Of a stretch of DNA of 61,063 bases, positions 24,382 through 33,950 are shown piece by piece. Every line of letters starts with the position of its first letter. Position 1 is the first letter of the stretch. The notes beneath the pieces are model-generated. The model had not been told where the DNA came from. It saw only the letters and a program-made list of their open reading frames with translations, and did no database searches. The stretch is taken from assembly GCA_902790935.1 (NCBI GenBank), contig CADATP010000012.1, positions 1 through 61,063 on the forward strand. The letters are read 5' to 3'. The translations under genes and the position numbers were made by a program. The DNA comes from an uncultured Lachnospiraceae bacterium (GTDB lineage: Bacteria; Bacillota; Clostridia; Lachnospirales; Lachnospiraceae).

Positions 24382-25526
24382 AGAATCCGGTAGTGCGTAG
24401 AATCTTTTTTGTATATCTCGGGATGCTGGTTGCAGTGGCGCTGTTTTTCCTTGCTCTACTTTGGAGAAGCCTTGTGATGTACCAGACAAACTACGAGGAC
24501 GAACAGCAGGTTCTTGAGACTTTGAAAAATGCCGAAAGAGCGCCTCAAAGGACTTTTTTGCAGTTTGCAGAGCAGCTTACGGCCGAAGAGCTCGCTAACC
24601 TTTGGTTAGAGGATAATCAAAACGCTCCGGAGTCTGAACTTACCGTGACAAGCTATTTTACAGACCTATTAAGCGCCGAAGAGATTGGATATTACAAGTC
24701 CAGAAAAAGTACCAAAAAGGCTCCCGTCTTTGAGATTTTCGCCGGAGAAAGCCCGGTTGCAAGAGTATATCTGACCGGGGCAGGTTCTAAGTGGGAAGTT
24801 GAGGATGTCCGGGTTTTTGCAAATGGAAAAGAAGAGTTTACCTGCTGCGTGCCGGAAGGTACGATAGTTTCTTTAAACGGAAAAGAACTGGGGAGCAGCT
24901 ACGCCGATAAAACCGGGATCGTTAAATTTCCTTACGACAGAGAAAGAGACCTCTACAAGGACCTTTTGAAAAATGAGGTCATGTGGACAAAAGTCAGAGC
25001 GGACGGACTTTTGTCGGTTCCCGAATACGAGATAACAGCAAAGGAAGGGGAGATCATTTCCAAAGAGGAAATCCCTGATGCTTCCGGAGGCTTTTATATA
25101 CTATATGCTGACGAAGAACTTACTGAAAAACTGACTGGGGTGTCGGAAGGGTTCTTAAACGCGTATCTTACTTACTACACATACGGCAAGAATATGATCG
25201 ATGACCATATCGCCAAGGCACAAAGCTACTGCTTCGCAAATTCCCCCGCGGACAAGTCGCTGATAAATGCCTACGAGGACAGCGTAAGCTGGGCCTACGG
25301 ACACACCAATCTTCGAAACGAGATTTTAGACGAGGGAAGACCGGTCAAGTGGGCGGACAATTGCTACTCGGTGGATATAAAGTATCATGCCTACGCTAAG
25401 CGCGGCGGCGAGGAGCTCGATTATTCAAGACAGGACGAGCTTATCAGAATCGTGATGCTTGATAAAGGAAACGGATACAAAGTGTACGCTTTTGACGTAT
25501 CCCCTGCCGGAGAGTTTTTGGAATAG
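24378..25526 (+). CDS. Unrecognised membrane-anchored extracytoplasmic protein
   Basis: A 382-residue protein with one N-terminal membrane segment (about 9-31), then an extracytoplasmic part with no family I can name. Residues about 45-110 (QFAEQLTAEELANLWLEDNQ) are helical; from about 130 there are beta-rich stretches (EFTCCVPEGTIVSLNGKELG). The end, about 220-382, resembles the NTF2-like type in secondary-structure alternation, but this is weak. It is coupled to the phosphodiester glycosidase by ATGA and probably works with it at the cell surface. Its stop lies 34 bases before metG. Confidence 0.6.
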   Translation: MKNPVVRRIFFVYLGMLVAVALFFLALLWRSLVMYQTNYEDEQQVLETLKNAERAPQRTFLQFAEQLTAEELANLWLEDNQNAPESELTVTSYFTDLLSAEEIGYYKSRKSTKKAPVFEIFAGESPVARVYLTGAGSKWEVEDVRVFANGKEEFTCCVPEGTIVSLNGKELGSSYADKTGIVKFPYDRERDLYKDLLKNEVMWTKVRADGLLSVPEYEITAKEGEIISKEEIPDASGGFYILYADEELTEKLTGVSEGFLNAYLTYYTYGKNMIDDHIAKAQSYCFANSPADKSLINAYEDSVSWAYGHTNLRNEILDEGRPVKWADNCYSVDIKYHAYAKRGGEELDYSRQDELIRIVMLDKGNGYKVYAFDVSPAGEFLE

Positions 25527-25560
25527 ATATAAAGATTTTGGATATATTTGGAGGAAAGAC

Positions 25561-27564
25561 ATGCAAAACAAAGGAACTTATTATTTAACAACAGCAATTG
25601 CCTATACATCGGGCAAACCCCACATCGGAAATTCATATGAGATCGTTATGGCCGATGCCATTGTGAGACATAAAAGACTGCAGGGCTATGATTGCCGCTT
25701 CCAGACCGGAACAGACGAGCACGGTCAAAAGATCGAAGAGAAGGCTGCGGCAGCAGGCGTTACTCCCAAGGAGTTTGTTGATAATATAGCCGGCATCATT
25801 CGGGGAATCTGCGACAGCCTGAACGTTTCTTACGACAAGTTTATCCGTACCACCGATGCGGACCATGAGAAACAGGTTCAGAAGATGTTCAAGAAAATGT
25901 ACGCAAAGGGAGATATCTACAAGGGAGCCTACGAAGGTCTCTACTGTACACCCTGCGAGTCTTTCTGGACCGAGAGCCAGCTCGTAGACGGTAAATGCCC
26001 CGACTGCGGACGTGAAGTTAAGCCCGCAAAAGAAGAGGCGTATTTCTTTAAGATGAGCAAGTACGCCGACAGACTTATGAAGTATTACGACGAGCATCCC
26101 GAGTTTATCCAGCCTGTTTCCAGAAAGAACGAGATGGTAAACAACTTCTTAAAGCCCGGACTTCAGGACCTTTGTGTATCGAGAACCTCTTTCAAGTGGG
26201 GTATTCCTGTTGATTTTGATGACAAACATGTCGTTTATGTATGGCTTGATGCTCTTTCAAACTATATCACGGGTCTCGGATACGACGCAGACGGCGAGAG
26301 CGGAGAGCTTTACAAGAAATACTGGCCCGCAGATCTTCATCTTATCGGAAAGGATATTCTCCGCTTCCATACCATCTACTGGCCTATCTTCCTTATGTCT
26401 CTTGGGGAGCCCCTTCCCAAGAAGATATTCGGACATCCCTGGCTTTTACAGGGTGGAGAAAAGATGAGTAAGTCTCGCGGAAACGTTATCTACGCTGACG
26501 ATCTTATTGATCTGTTCGGAGTAGACGGCGTTCGTTACTATGTACTTCACGAGATGCCTTACGAAAATGACGGAACTATCACATGGGAACTTATGACCGA
26601 GAGATACAACTCGGATCTTGCCAATGTTCTTGGAAACCTTGTTAAGAGAACGATTTCCATGACCAATAAATATTTTGACGGAGTTGTCAGAAAAACCGGA
26701 GCTACGGCAGATGTTGATGCCGACCTTAAGGCTGTTGTTACCGCTGCAAGAGATAAGGTTGCGAAAAAGATGGATGACCTCAGAGTTGCTGATGCTATCG
26801 ATGAAGTATTTGCGATCTTTAAGCGCTCCAATAAATATATCGATGAGACCGAGCCCTGGAGCCTTGCAAAGGATGATGCCAATAAGGACAGACTTTCCGA
26901 GGTTATGTACAATCTTACCGAGTCTATTGTGATCGGTGCAAATCTTCTCTATCCTTATATGCCCGAGACCGCTGACGCTATCCTTGCTCAGCTTTGCGAG
27001 ACCGGAAAGAGAGATTACGAGGACCTTGATAAGTTCGGACTTTTCGAATCCGGCAAGAAGGTTACAGCAGAGCCCGAGATCCTCTTCGCAAGACTTGTTC
27101 CCGAAGAGATCATGAAAAAGGTTGAAGAGATCCGAGCAGCACAGAAGGCTGAGTACGAGAAAGAAAACGGAATTACTGCCGAAGATGCAAATGCTTCGGA
27201 AGAATCTGACGCAGATGTCATCGATATCGATCCTAAGGATACCATCACATACGACGACTTCTCAAAGCTTCAGCTTCAGGTTGGAGAGATCGTTAAGTGC
27301 GAGGCTGTTCCCAAGTCCAAAAAGCTTCTTTGCTCTCAGGTAAAGATCGGCAGCAAGACTCGCCAGATCCTTTCCGGTATAAAGGCAAGCTACTCTCCCG
27401 AGGAGATGGTAGGCAAGAAGGTTATGGTACTCGTAAACCTTCAGCCCAGAGAAATCGCAGGACTTACCAGCGAGGGAATGATCCTTTGCGCCGAAGACGC
27501 CGAAGGAAAGCTTGCGATCATGGTTCCCGACAGACCTATGCCTGCCGGAGCTGAGATTTGCTAA
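25561..27564 (+). CDS. metG: Methionyl-tRNA synthetase
   Basis: A class I synthetase of 667 residues that charges tRNA-Met with methionine. The HIGH motif is PHIGNSYE (about 18-25), the zinc knuckle has CTPCESFW and CPDCGRE, and the KMSKS loop is GEKMSKSRGN near residue 300. The anticodon-binding helical domain follows, then an acidic linker (ASEESDADVIDID) and a C-terminal OB-fold tRNA-binding domain with LQVGEIV and ILSGIKASYSPEEMVG, which is used for dimerisation. The start at 25561 has GGAGGAAAG upstream; the earlier frame start is rejected. The stop codon is the first base of a structured spacer. Confidence 0.97.
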   Translation: MQNKGTYYLTTAIAYTSGKPHIGNSYEIVMADAIVRHKRLQGYDCRFQTGTDEHGQKIEEKAAAAGVTPKEFVDNIAGIIRGICDSLNVSYDKFIRTTDADHEKQVQKMFKKMYAKGDIYKGAYEGLYCTPCESFWTESQLVDGKCPDCGREVKPAKEEAYFFKMSKYADRLMKYYDEHPEFIQPVSRKNEMVNNFLKPGLQDLCVSRTSFKWGIPVDFDDKHVVYVWLDALSNYITGLGYDADGESGELYKKYWPADLHLIGKDILRFHTIYWPIFLMSLGEPLPKKIFGHPWLLQGGEKMSKSRGNVIYADDLIDLFGVDGVRYYVLHEMPYENDGTITWELMTERYNSDLANVLGNLVKRTISMTNKYFDGVVRKTGATADVDADLKAVVTAARDKVAKKMDDLRVADAIDEVFAIFKRSNKYIDETEPWSLAKDDANKDRLSEVMYNLTESIVIGANLLYPYMPETADAILAQLCETGKRDYEDLDKFGLFESGKKVTAEPEILFARLVPEEIMKKVEEIRAAQKAEYEKENGITAEDANASEESDADVIDIDPKDTITYDDFSKLQLQVGEIVKCEAVPKSKKLLCSQVKIGSKTRQILSGIKASYSPEEMVGKKVMVLVNLQPREIAGLTSEGMILCAEDAEGKLAIMVPDRPMPAGAEIC

Positions 27565-27733
27565 TAACAGCGGATTGAATAATACATTCTGAATACACTT
27601 GTGTAATGAAGAATGTATTATTCGAAGGCGCCCCACCACATGAGCAAAAAAGTGATTTTTCAAAGAAAAATCGCGATTTGCGAAGGTGGTGAGGATTGCG
27701 AGAATTACGAAGTAATGGAGCAATCCGTTATTA
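27562..27733 (+). other. Structured palindromic element between metG and the alpha/beta hydrolase gene
   Basis: Almost every base of this spacer can pair. Arms TAATAAC-AGC-GGATTG (27562-27577) and CAATCC-GTTATTA (27721-27733) form an outer stem starting at the metG stop. Inside are a perfect 14-bp stem (27577-27590 with 27610-27623) topped by TACAC-TT-GTGTA, and an irregular arm CACCAC/GTGGTG (27634-27639, 27686-27691) enclosing GCAAA/TTTGC and a 10-bp hairpin (27652-27674). A last hairpin, GGATTGC (27693-27699) with GCAATCC (27720-27726), competes with the outer stem for CAATCC. The AGGAGG site follows. A cis-regulatory RNA or a MITE-like repeat would fit. Confidence 0.6.
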
Positions 27734-27752
27734 AATAAAGGAGGACGTGCCC

Positions 27753-28682
27753 ATGAAAAAGGAAGAGTTCTACTTCGACTCCAGAGATGGTATAAGCAAG
27801 ATCCATGCTACGAGATATATGCCCGATGACGGTGATATCAGGGGTGTCTATCAGATCATACACGGTATGAGCGAGTACTTTGGCCGATACGAGGATATAG
27901 CCCGCTTTTTGACAGACAGGGGATTTGTAGTTGTGGGCGACGACCATCTCGGCCACGGGAAAAGCGTGCCTGAGGGCGGCCTCAAGGGATATTTTTGCGA
28001 GAACGATCCTGCGACGGTTGTTGTCAGGGATGTACACAGACTTAAGAAGATGACCCAGGAACTCTACCCCGGTGTGCCCTACTTTATTATGGGCCACAGC
28101 ATGGGATCCTTTATTGCGCGCAATTATATTATGCGCTACGGAACCGGTATAAAAGGAGCCGTTATTATGGGAACCGGCAACCAGACTAAGCCCCTTATTG
28201 CGGTATCAAAATGCGTTGCCGGTATCCAGAAGCTTTTCTTAGGAGATAAGCATCCCGCCCTTTTTATAAACAATCTCGCCTTTGGCGGATACAATAAGCG
28301 GATCGAAAATCCGAGAACGCCCTTCGACTGGCTCAGCGTCAATAAAGAAAATGTTGACAGATACATTGAAGATCCGGATTGCGGCTTTCTGTTTACCGTA
28401 AACGGATTTCGGACTTTATTTGAACTGATATCGAGGCTTCTTAGTAAAAAGAACTTAAAGAAGGTCCCTGCAGATCTTCCGATATTCTTTGTATCCGGCG
28501 CCGAGGACCCTGTAGGCGATTACGGAAAGGGAGTTTTAAAGGCTAAGAAAGCACTTGAGGACTTGGGAGTAAAGGATATTTCCTTAAAGCTTTACCCCGG
28601 ACTCAGACATGAGATTCTTAACGAAGATGAAAAGGAAACTGTCAAAGAGGATATTTACGAGTGGCTGACAAAAAGACTGTAG
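27753..28682 (+). CDS. Alpha/beta hydrolase (monoacylglycerol lipase/serine aminopeptidase S33 type)
   Basis: In this 309-residue protein the nucleophile elbow GHSMGS has Ser116, the acid is probably Asp in SGAEDPVGDYG near 265 and the base His in GLRHEILNE near 290. IIHGMSEYFGRYEDIA at 35-50 and DDHLGHGKS at 63-71 are typical of monoglyceride-lipase-like hydrolases. No signal peptide, so it is cytoplasmic; the ester or amide substrate is unknown. The start is ATG 27753, 7 bases after AGGAGG; the in-frame GTG at 27747 lies too close to the ribosome site. It follows the structured spacer and overlaps the next gene by 22 bases. Confidence 0.87.
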   Translation: MKKEEFYFDSRDGISKIHATRYMPDDGDIRGVYQIIHGMSEYFGRYEDIARFLTDRGFVVVGDDHLGHGKSVPEGGLKGYFCENDPATVVVRDVHRLKKMTQELYPGVPYFIMGHSMGSFIARNYIMRYGTGIKGAVIMGTGNQTKPLIAVSKCVAGIQKLFLGDKHPALFINNLAFGGYNKRIENPRTPFDWLSVNKENVDRYIEDPDCGFLFTVNGFRTLFELISRLLSKKNLKKVPADLPIFFVSGAEDPVGDYGKGVLKAKKALEDLGVKDISLKLYPGLRHEILNEDEKETVKEDIYEWLTKRL

Positions 28683-29161
28683 AGCTTCTTACGACGACTC
28701 CTTATGATTATCGCTGGGCGAGAGCGGAAGAATGGAAACCCGCCATGATGATGGTGTGGAAGACATTTATGAAATTTGAATCTCCCGATTACTCCCAGGA
28801 GGGCGTCAAAGAGTTTTTTGAATTCATAACCGATGATGACATATACAAGGCTTTCCTTGGAGGCACCTACCGGATGATGGTAGCTCTTGACGGAGACCGC
28901 ATAATCGGCGTGGGCTCCGTAAGGAATATGAATATCCTTTCCCTTCTTTTTGTGGACGAAGATTACCATAAACAAGGGGTTGGGACTGTTCTTTTAGAGC
29001 TTCTCGGAAGCTACGTAAAAGAGACCAACAAAGAGTTTATCTTTAAGGTTAAGGCGGCGCCCTATGCCGTGGATTTTTACAAAAACAGGGGGTTTTGCGC
29101 CACATCATGTGAGCAGGAAAAAGGCGGGATAAGAGTTACGCCTATGGAGAAAGTACTATGA
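28661..29161 (+). CDS. GNAT-family N-acetyltransferase
   Basis: A 166-residue protein with the GNAT fold: YRMMVALDGDRIIGVGSVR as the central strands, then SLLFVDEDYHKQGVGTVLLE with the acetyl-CoA loop (Gln/Gly pattern QGVGT), and AVDFYKNRGF near the end. It should acetylate an amine of unknown identity. It starts with GTG inside the end of the hydrolase gene (22-base overlap), with GAGG about 10 bases upstream, and overlaps the YesL gene by ATGA, so the three are coupled. Confidence 0.85.
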   Translation: MADKKTVELLTTTPYDYRWARAEEWKPAMMMVWKTFMKFESPDYSQEGVKEFFEFITDDDIYKAFLGGTYRMMVALDGDRIIGVGSVRNMNILSLLFVDEDYHKQGVGTVLLELLGSYVKETNKEFIFKVKAAPYAVDFYKNRGFCATSCEQEKGGIRVTPMEKVL

Positions 29162-29862
29162 AGATTTTTAATCCTGACAGCCCTTTTATGGTTGTGCTGT
29201 CGAGAATCGCAGATCTTATACTTATAAATTTATTTACACTCATACTTTGCATCCCGGTTGTAACAGCCGGCGCAGCTATAACCGCCGGTTACTATACTCT
29301 TTTAAAGATAAGAAGGGACGAGGACAGCGGTACAACAAAGCTGTACTTTGGGTCCTTTAAGGAAAACTTTAAGCAGGCAACGGTTATCTGGCTGATCTTT
29401 CTTTTGATACTCGGAATCCCGGTTTATATCCTTGCCGTAGTCAATTCCAATTATGCGGAGGTTGTTCCGGCTGCGGCGAAGGTTATGCTCGGAGGAGCGA
29501 TCCTTTTGGTGGCTTTCCTTTTTTCGATGGTATTCCCGGTTCTTTCGAGATTCGGAAATACGATCCCCGGTACTATTAAGACCGGCGTGATCGTAGCCAT
29601 CAGCAATCCGCCGAGATCTTTCCTTATTGTTGTGATGACCGTAGCACCGTTTTATCTTTGCTACAACTTTTTACAGCTTTTACCTATCATACTGATGTTT
29701 GGATATTCACTTCCCGCCTTTTTGACAGTATGCCTTTACAATAAACAGTTCCTTAAAATGGAGGAGAAGGCAAACGAGGCGGCAGGCATCCCGAAGCCGG
29801 GCTCGGAGGATGAACACATCTTCAGCGATGAACGGACTATTACTGACGAACATACAAATTGA
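29158..29862 (+). CDS. YesL/DUF624 family membrane protein
   Basis: The 234-residue protein has five or six membrane segments. The family signature is visible at the start: LINLFTLILCIPVVTAGAA and GYYTLLKIRRDEDSGTTKLYF, followed by FGSFKENFKQATVIWLIF. YesL proteins often neighbour carbohydrate-uptake and degradation genes in Firmicutes; their function is not known. It ends the three-gene run and is followed by a terminator. An msmK-type ATPase gene lies 190 bases downstream, consistent with a sugar-related setting. Confidence 0.87.
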   Translation: MKIFNPDSPFMVVLSRIADLILINLFTLILCIPVVTAGAAITAGYYTLLKIRRDEDSGTTKLYFGSFKENFKQATVIWLIFLLILGIPVYILAVVNSNYAEVVPAAAKVMLGGAILLVAFLFSMVFPVLSRFGNTIPGTIKTGVIVAISNPPRSFLIVVMTVAPFYLCYNFLQLLPIILMFGYSLPAFLTVCLYNKQFLKMEEKANEAAGIPKPGSEDEHIFSDERTITDEHTN

Positions 29863-29866
29863 ACAT

Positions 29867-29906
29867 AAAAGAGGTGGCAAATTGTTCAAATTGTCGCCTC
29901 TTTTAT
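29867..29906 (+). terminator. Intrinsic terminator after the YesL gene
   Basis: AAAAGAGGTGGCAA (29867-29880) pairs with TTGTCGCCTCTTTT (29891-29904) apart from two weak positions, followed by ATTATT. The outer A and T runs could make it work in both directions. Confidence 0.75.
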
Positions 29907-30051
29907 TATTTTTTAAGAAATAATGTCAATTTTGACAAAATGAATAGAAATCTTTGTTTAAATGAGTTATGGCGAAAACCCCCTTACATCGGTATACTAA
30001 TCATTGTAATTTTTGTTTTGCCTAAAACGTAACTTGAAAGGAGCTATTAAA

Positions 30052-31164
<1,113 letters not shown>

Positions 31165-31188
31165 TAATCATTTCAAATGTATTAAAGA

Positions 31189-31217
31189 GCCCCGGCACAA
31201 CCTGCCGGGGCATTTTT
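31189..31217 (+). terminator. Intrinsic terminator after msmK
   Basis: GCCCCGGCA (31189-31197) pairs with TGCCGGGGC (31203-31211), followed by ATTTTTG. The ribosome site of the next gene starts immediately after it, so that gene depends on read-through or on a promoter I cannot see. Confidence 0.93.
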
Positions 31218-31227
31218 GAGGATAAGT

Positions 31228-32313
31228 ATGATTCCAAATTCAGTAATAGAAAACTGTATAGAAGATTTATACAATATTACCAAAACCGATATTGCGGCAT
31301 ATGACGGACGGGGAAAACTTATCGTTTGCGCCGGAGATGTAAAGGCTGAGTCCTCGCATCTGCAGGCTTTTCTTGATTCCCCTGCCGATTCTCAGGTAAT
31401 CGGAGAAAGCCACCTTATGAAGGTGACCGAGGATGAGGAGAATGCGTACATCATCGTAACCGGCGGACAGGGAGATAATGCTTACAACGTCGGAAGGATC
31501 GCTGTTTCCCAGATAAAAGCACTTCAGATCGCGTACCAGGAAAAGTACGATAAAAACAGCTTTTATCAAAATCTTATATTGGATAATATGCTTCTTGTTG
31601 ATATCTACAACAGAGCCAAGAAGCTTCATATAGACACAAAAGGATGGCGCACTGTATTTTTGATCGATGTTAAACATGACGTTAAAAATATTGCGACTGA
31701 GCTTTTAAAGATGGCTTACCACTCTCAAACAGGCAGCGTTATTACTGCTGTTGACGAGGAAAAGATCATCCTTATAAAGACCTTTGACAAAAAGCCTGAG
31801 ACAGAAGACCTCGAGCAGATAGGAGAGACTATAGTTTCTCTTATAAATACCGAGGCTATGACCAACGCGAAGGTTGCTTTCGGAAATCCCGTTGAGGAGT
31901 TAAAGGACGTTTCGAAATCTTATAAAGAAGGAAAGCTTGCTCTTGAGGTAAGCAACATCTTCTATGAAGAGAAAAGTATCGCTGCCTACTCCGAGCTTGG
32001 AATCGGAAGGCTTATTTACCAGCTTCCCGTTAATCTTTGCGAGATGTTCCTCGAAGAAGTATTCGGAGGCGGACTACCTCCGGAGCTTGATGAAGAGACT
32101 ATTGCGATGATCGGAAAGTTTTTGGAGAACAATCTTAATGTATCCCAGACTTCCGAACAGCTCTATATGCACAGACACACGATCCTCTACCGTCTCGACA
32201 AGGTACAGAAGGCGACGGGCCTTAACCTCAGAGAGTTTGAGGATGCCCTTACCTATCGAATCGCCATGATGGTCCAAAGGTATCTTGATTATCTTAAGCA
32301 GATGCCTTCGTAA
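31228..32313 (+). CDS. CdaR/PucR-family transcriptional regulator
   Basis: A 361-residue regulator. The N-terminal part (about 1-130) resembles the sugar-diacid-recognition type, a middle GGDEF-like region lies about 130-270, and the C-terminus is a PucR-type helix-turn-helix: LENNLNVSQTSEQLYMHRHTILYRLDKVQKATGLNLREFEDALTY. This last segment is diagnostic. It binds DNA and senses a small molecule that I cannot name. The ATG at 31228 has GAGG in front and is preferred to a TTG at 31216. It follows the msmK terminator, so control of sugar uptake is plausible but unproven. Confidence 0.9.
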   Translation: MIPNSVIENCIEDLYNITKTDIAAYDGRGKLIVCAGDVKAESSHLQAFLDSPADSQVIGESHLMKVTEDEENAYIIVTGGQGDNAYNVGRIAVSQIKALQIAYQEKYDKNSFYQNLILDNMLLVDIYNRAKKLHIDTKGWRTVFLIDVKHDVKNIATELLKMAYHSQTGSVITAVDEEKIILIKTFDKKPETEDLEQIGETIVSLINTEAMTNAKVAFGNPVEELKDVSKSYKEGKLALEVSNIFYEEKSIAAYSELGIGRLIYQLPVNLCEMFLEEVFGGGLPPELDEETIAMIGKFLENNLNVSQTSEQLYMHRHTILYRLDKVQKATGLNLREFEDALTYRIAMMVQRYLDYLKQMPS

Positions 32314-32343
32314 ATTTGAGTAAAATAAAAAGGCCTTTGCCAT

Positions 32344-33345
32344 TCAAAGACCTTCGTAATCAAATGCCGGAATAAAGCTTTCTTCAGCGGTATCACCCTC
32401 CTGAATGAAAGCTTTTTCTATGCCCAGCTTTAGAGCAAAACTGACAACTCTATCATATTCATCCTGCGTTACTTTTCTTGTAAGCTCCGGAAACCTTGAA
32501 CAGAGCGGAGAATCCGGATCCGTAATATGAGCCATTGGCGTGTACTGGTTCATAATACTTATATAAATACTGTCTCCGTAGGTTTCGTGGAGATACCTAA
32601 GTATCTTCTTACTGTCTTTTGTCTGCCCGGGGAGGATGAGATGACGGACGATCATTCCTCGCTTCATCAGGACATCGCCGCTGTAATCAAAAATTTCACT
32701 ACTCTGTCCCTTGACAAATTCAGATTCCTCAAAAACTTCACAGCTTGGTCCCTTTTTTGAGGTAACTTCGAAAACAGGAACTCCGACCTGCCGGTACATT
32801 TCAGCTATAGCTTCGCATGCTCTTTCAAAATAATCGGGAGCCGCGCTGTACTTTGACGAAAGCTCGCTTGAATAATACTTCATATCCGGAAGATAAATAT
32901 CCACAAGGCCGTCAAGCATCTTTATGGAAGAGACGCTTTCATATCCCCCGCAGTTAAATATGACAGGAATGTCAAGGCTCCTTTCCTTGGCTTTTTCCAG
33001 GGCTTTTACGATCTGCGGTATAAAGGGAGTCCCCGTGACAAGATTGATGTTGTGGGCTCCCTTTTCTTTAAGCTCGAAAAAGATTTCTGCGAGGCGGCCT
33101 TCGCTGATTTCGCGGCCCACATCCCCGAGAGCGATATTATAGTTTTGACAGAAAACGCACCTGAGATTGCATCCGGAGAAAAAGACAGCTCCGCTTCCAC
33201 GGTTTCCGGACAAAACGGGCTCCTCCCAAAAGTGGAGAGCTGCTCTTGCAGCTTTGATTGCAGAAGTCTGTCCGCAATACCCGGTTTCGCCGGCTGATCT
33301 GTTAATTTTGCAATTTCTTGGGCATAATGTGCAGGATGTAAGCAT
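32344..33345 (-). CDS. Radical SAM protein, PflA-like (COG1313 type)
   Basis: In this 333-residue protein the radical-SAM cluster motif is CNLRCVFC (about residues 60-67, CxxxCxxC). CTLCPRNC at 5-12 and GYCGQ at about 21-25 give an extra N-terminal cysteine set. Both are seen in the putative pyruvate-formate-lyase-activating family COG1313. It should use SAM and a 4Fe-4S cluster to make a glycyl radical or modify a partner protein; the partner is not in this window. There is no ribosome site at normal distance before ATG 33345, so translation may be weak or another start used. Convergent with the CdaR-type gene. Confidence 0.85.
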   Translation of the reverse strand: MLTSCTLCPRNCKINRSAGETGYCGQTSAIKAARAALHFWEEPVLSGNRGSGAVFFSGCNLRCVFCQNYNIALGDVGREISEGRLAEIFFELKEKGAHNINLVTGTPFIPQIVKALEKAKERSLDIPVIFNCGGYESVSSIKMLDGLVDIYLPDMKYYSSELSSKYSAAPDYFERACEAIAEMYRQVGVPVFEVTSKKGPSCEVFEESEFVKGQSSEIFDYSGDVLMKRGMIVRHLILPGQTKDSKKILRYLHETYGDSIYISIMNQYTPMAHITDPDSPLCSRFPELTRKVTQDEYDRVVSFALKLGIEKAFIQEGDTAEESFIPAFDYEGL

Positions 33346-33450
33346 TTTTTATACGATAGGCCTTAAAATAGGCCGTTATTTGCAGGGTTTATATCAAAAC
33401 CTCAAAGGGAAAGTAATTAAAAAAAATATTCAAAACAAAATAAAAATCAT
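33346..33450. other. Spacer between the radical SAM gene and the SRP RNA
   Basis: AT-rich. It holds the T-rich 3' flank of the SRP RNA and a doublet ATAGGCC-TTAAA-ATAGGCC (about 33356-33374) upstream of the radical SAM start, which also forms GGCCT/AGGCC. No gene is seen. Confidence 0.5.
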
Positions 33451-33610
33451 CCTCTGTAAGGAACCCGCCTGAGCTGCAAGCCCAGCGCCCTCACGGCACA
33501 TGGAGCATCTGCTTAGTGCTGCTTCGTTCCCGACCTGACACGGTTCGCAGCGTCGCATTGCGCGAGACCAGACAAGCCTGCCCAGACGGATTCCTTACAA
33601 AAGACGATTG
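33451..33610 (-). ncRNA. ffs: Signal recognition particle RNA (ffs)
   Basis: On the minus strand the domain IV hairpin reads GTCAGGTCGGGAACGAAGC, with the GGAA tetraloop and the asymmetric loop that binds Ffh. The outer ends TGTAAGGAA (33599-33591) and TTCCTTACA (33463-33455) pair, and CCG-CTG pairs with CAGGCGG inside them, giving a long rod of about 150 bases. The exact 5' end is uncertain by about 10 bases. The RNA is scaffold for Ffh in targeting nascent membrane proteins. A T-rich stretch (about 33440-33415) follows the 3' end. Confidence 0.93.
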
Positions 33611-33621
33611 TCGCGAAGATA

Positions 33622-33650
33622 AGTTTATAGAATTTTAGGGCTTGTGTCAA
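33622..33650 (-). promoter_or_regulatory. SigmaA promoter of the SRP RNA
   Basis: Minus strand: TTGACA (33650-33645), 17-base spacer, TAAACT (33627-33622). The expected start point lies about 15 bases before the SRP RNA stem. Confidence 0.75.
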
Positions 33651-33758
33651 GGGCAAATCGGTCTTATAGTATATTTATGAAACTGTGGCCGAAATGACAG
33701 GCCCCCATATGTATAATTATTAATACTTATCAAAGAAACTAAACCCGGAGGTGATCAT

Positions 33759-33950
33759 ATGGCAGACAATAATAATCTTGGAAACGAATGGAAATCTACA
33801 GCTTACAATCTCGGAGGAGCTTTTGTTGAGCTTGGAAAGACTCTTATGCATTCTATAAAAAAGGGTGTTGATATCGCTTACGATGCTATGAATGATTTTG
33901 ATAACAATAAAAATAAGAAGGGTGGAAACAGTGGAAACGGAGGCAACTAA
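33759..33950 (+). CDS. Small unrecognised protein upstream of the TraX-like gene
   Basis: A 63-residue polypeptide with GGAGGTGAT about 7 bases before the ATG, the best ribosome site in this stretch. The middle (AYNLGGAFVELGKTLMHSIKKGVDIAYDAM) looks like an amphipathic helix; the end is Asn/Gly/Lys-rich (NNKNKKGGNSGNGGN). I do not recognise it. Its last 20 bases overlap the start of the TraX-like gene, so the two are translationally coupled. Could be a small membrane-peripheral partner of that protein. Confidence 0.6.
   Translation: MADNNNLGNEWKSTAYNLGGAFVELGKTLMHSIKKGVDIAYDAMNDFDNNKNKKGGNSGNGGN

Noticed and set aside
33346-33758. Possible riboswitch around the SRP RNA
   Set aside because: The conserved bases are those of the SRP RNA domain IV on the minus strand; no ligand-binding motif is seen.
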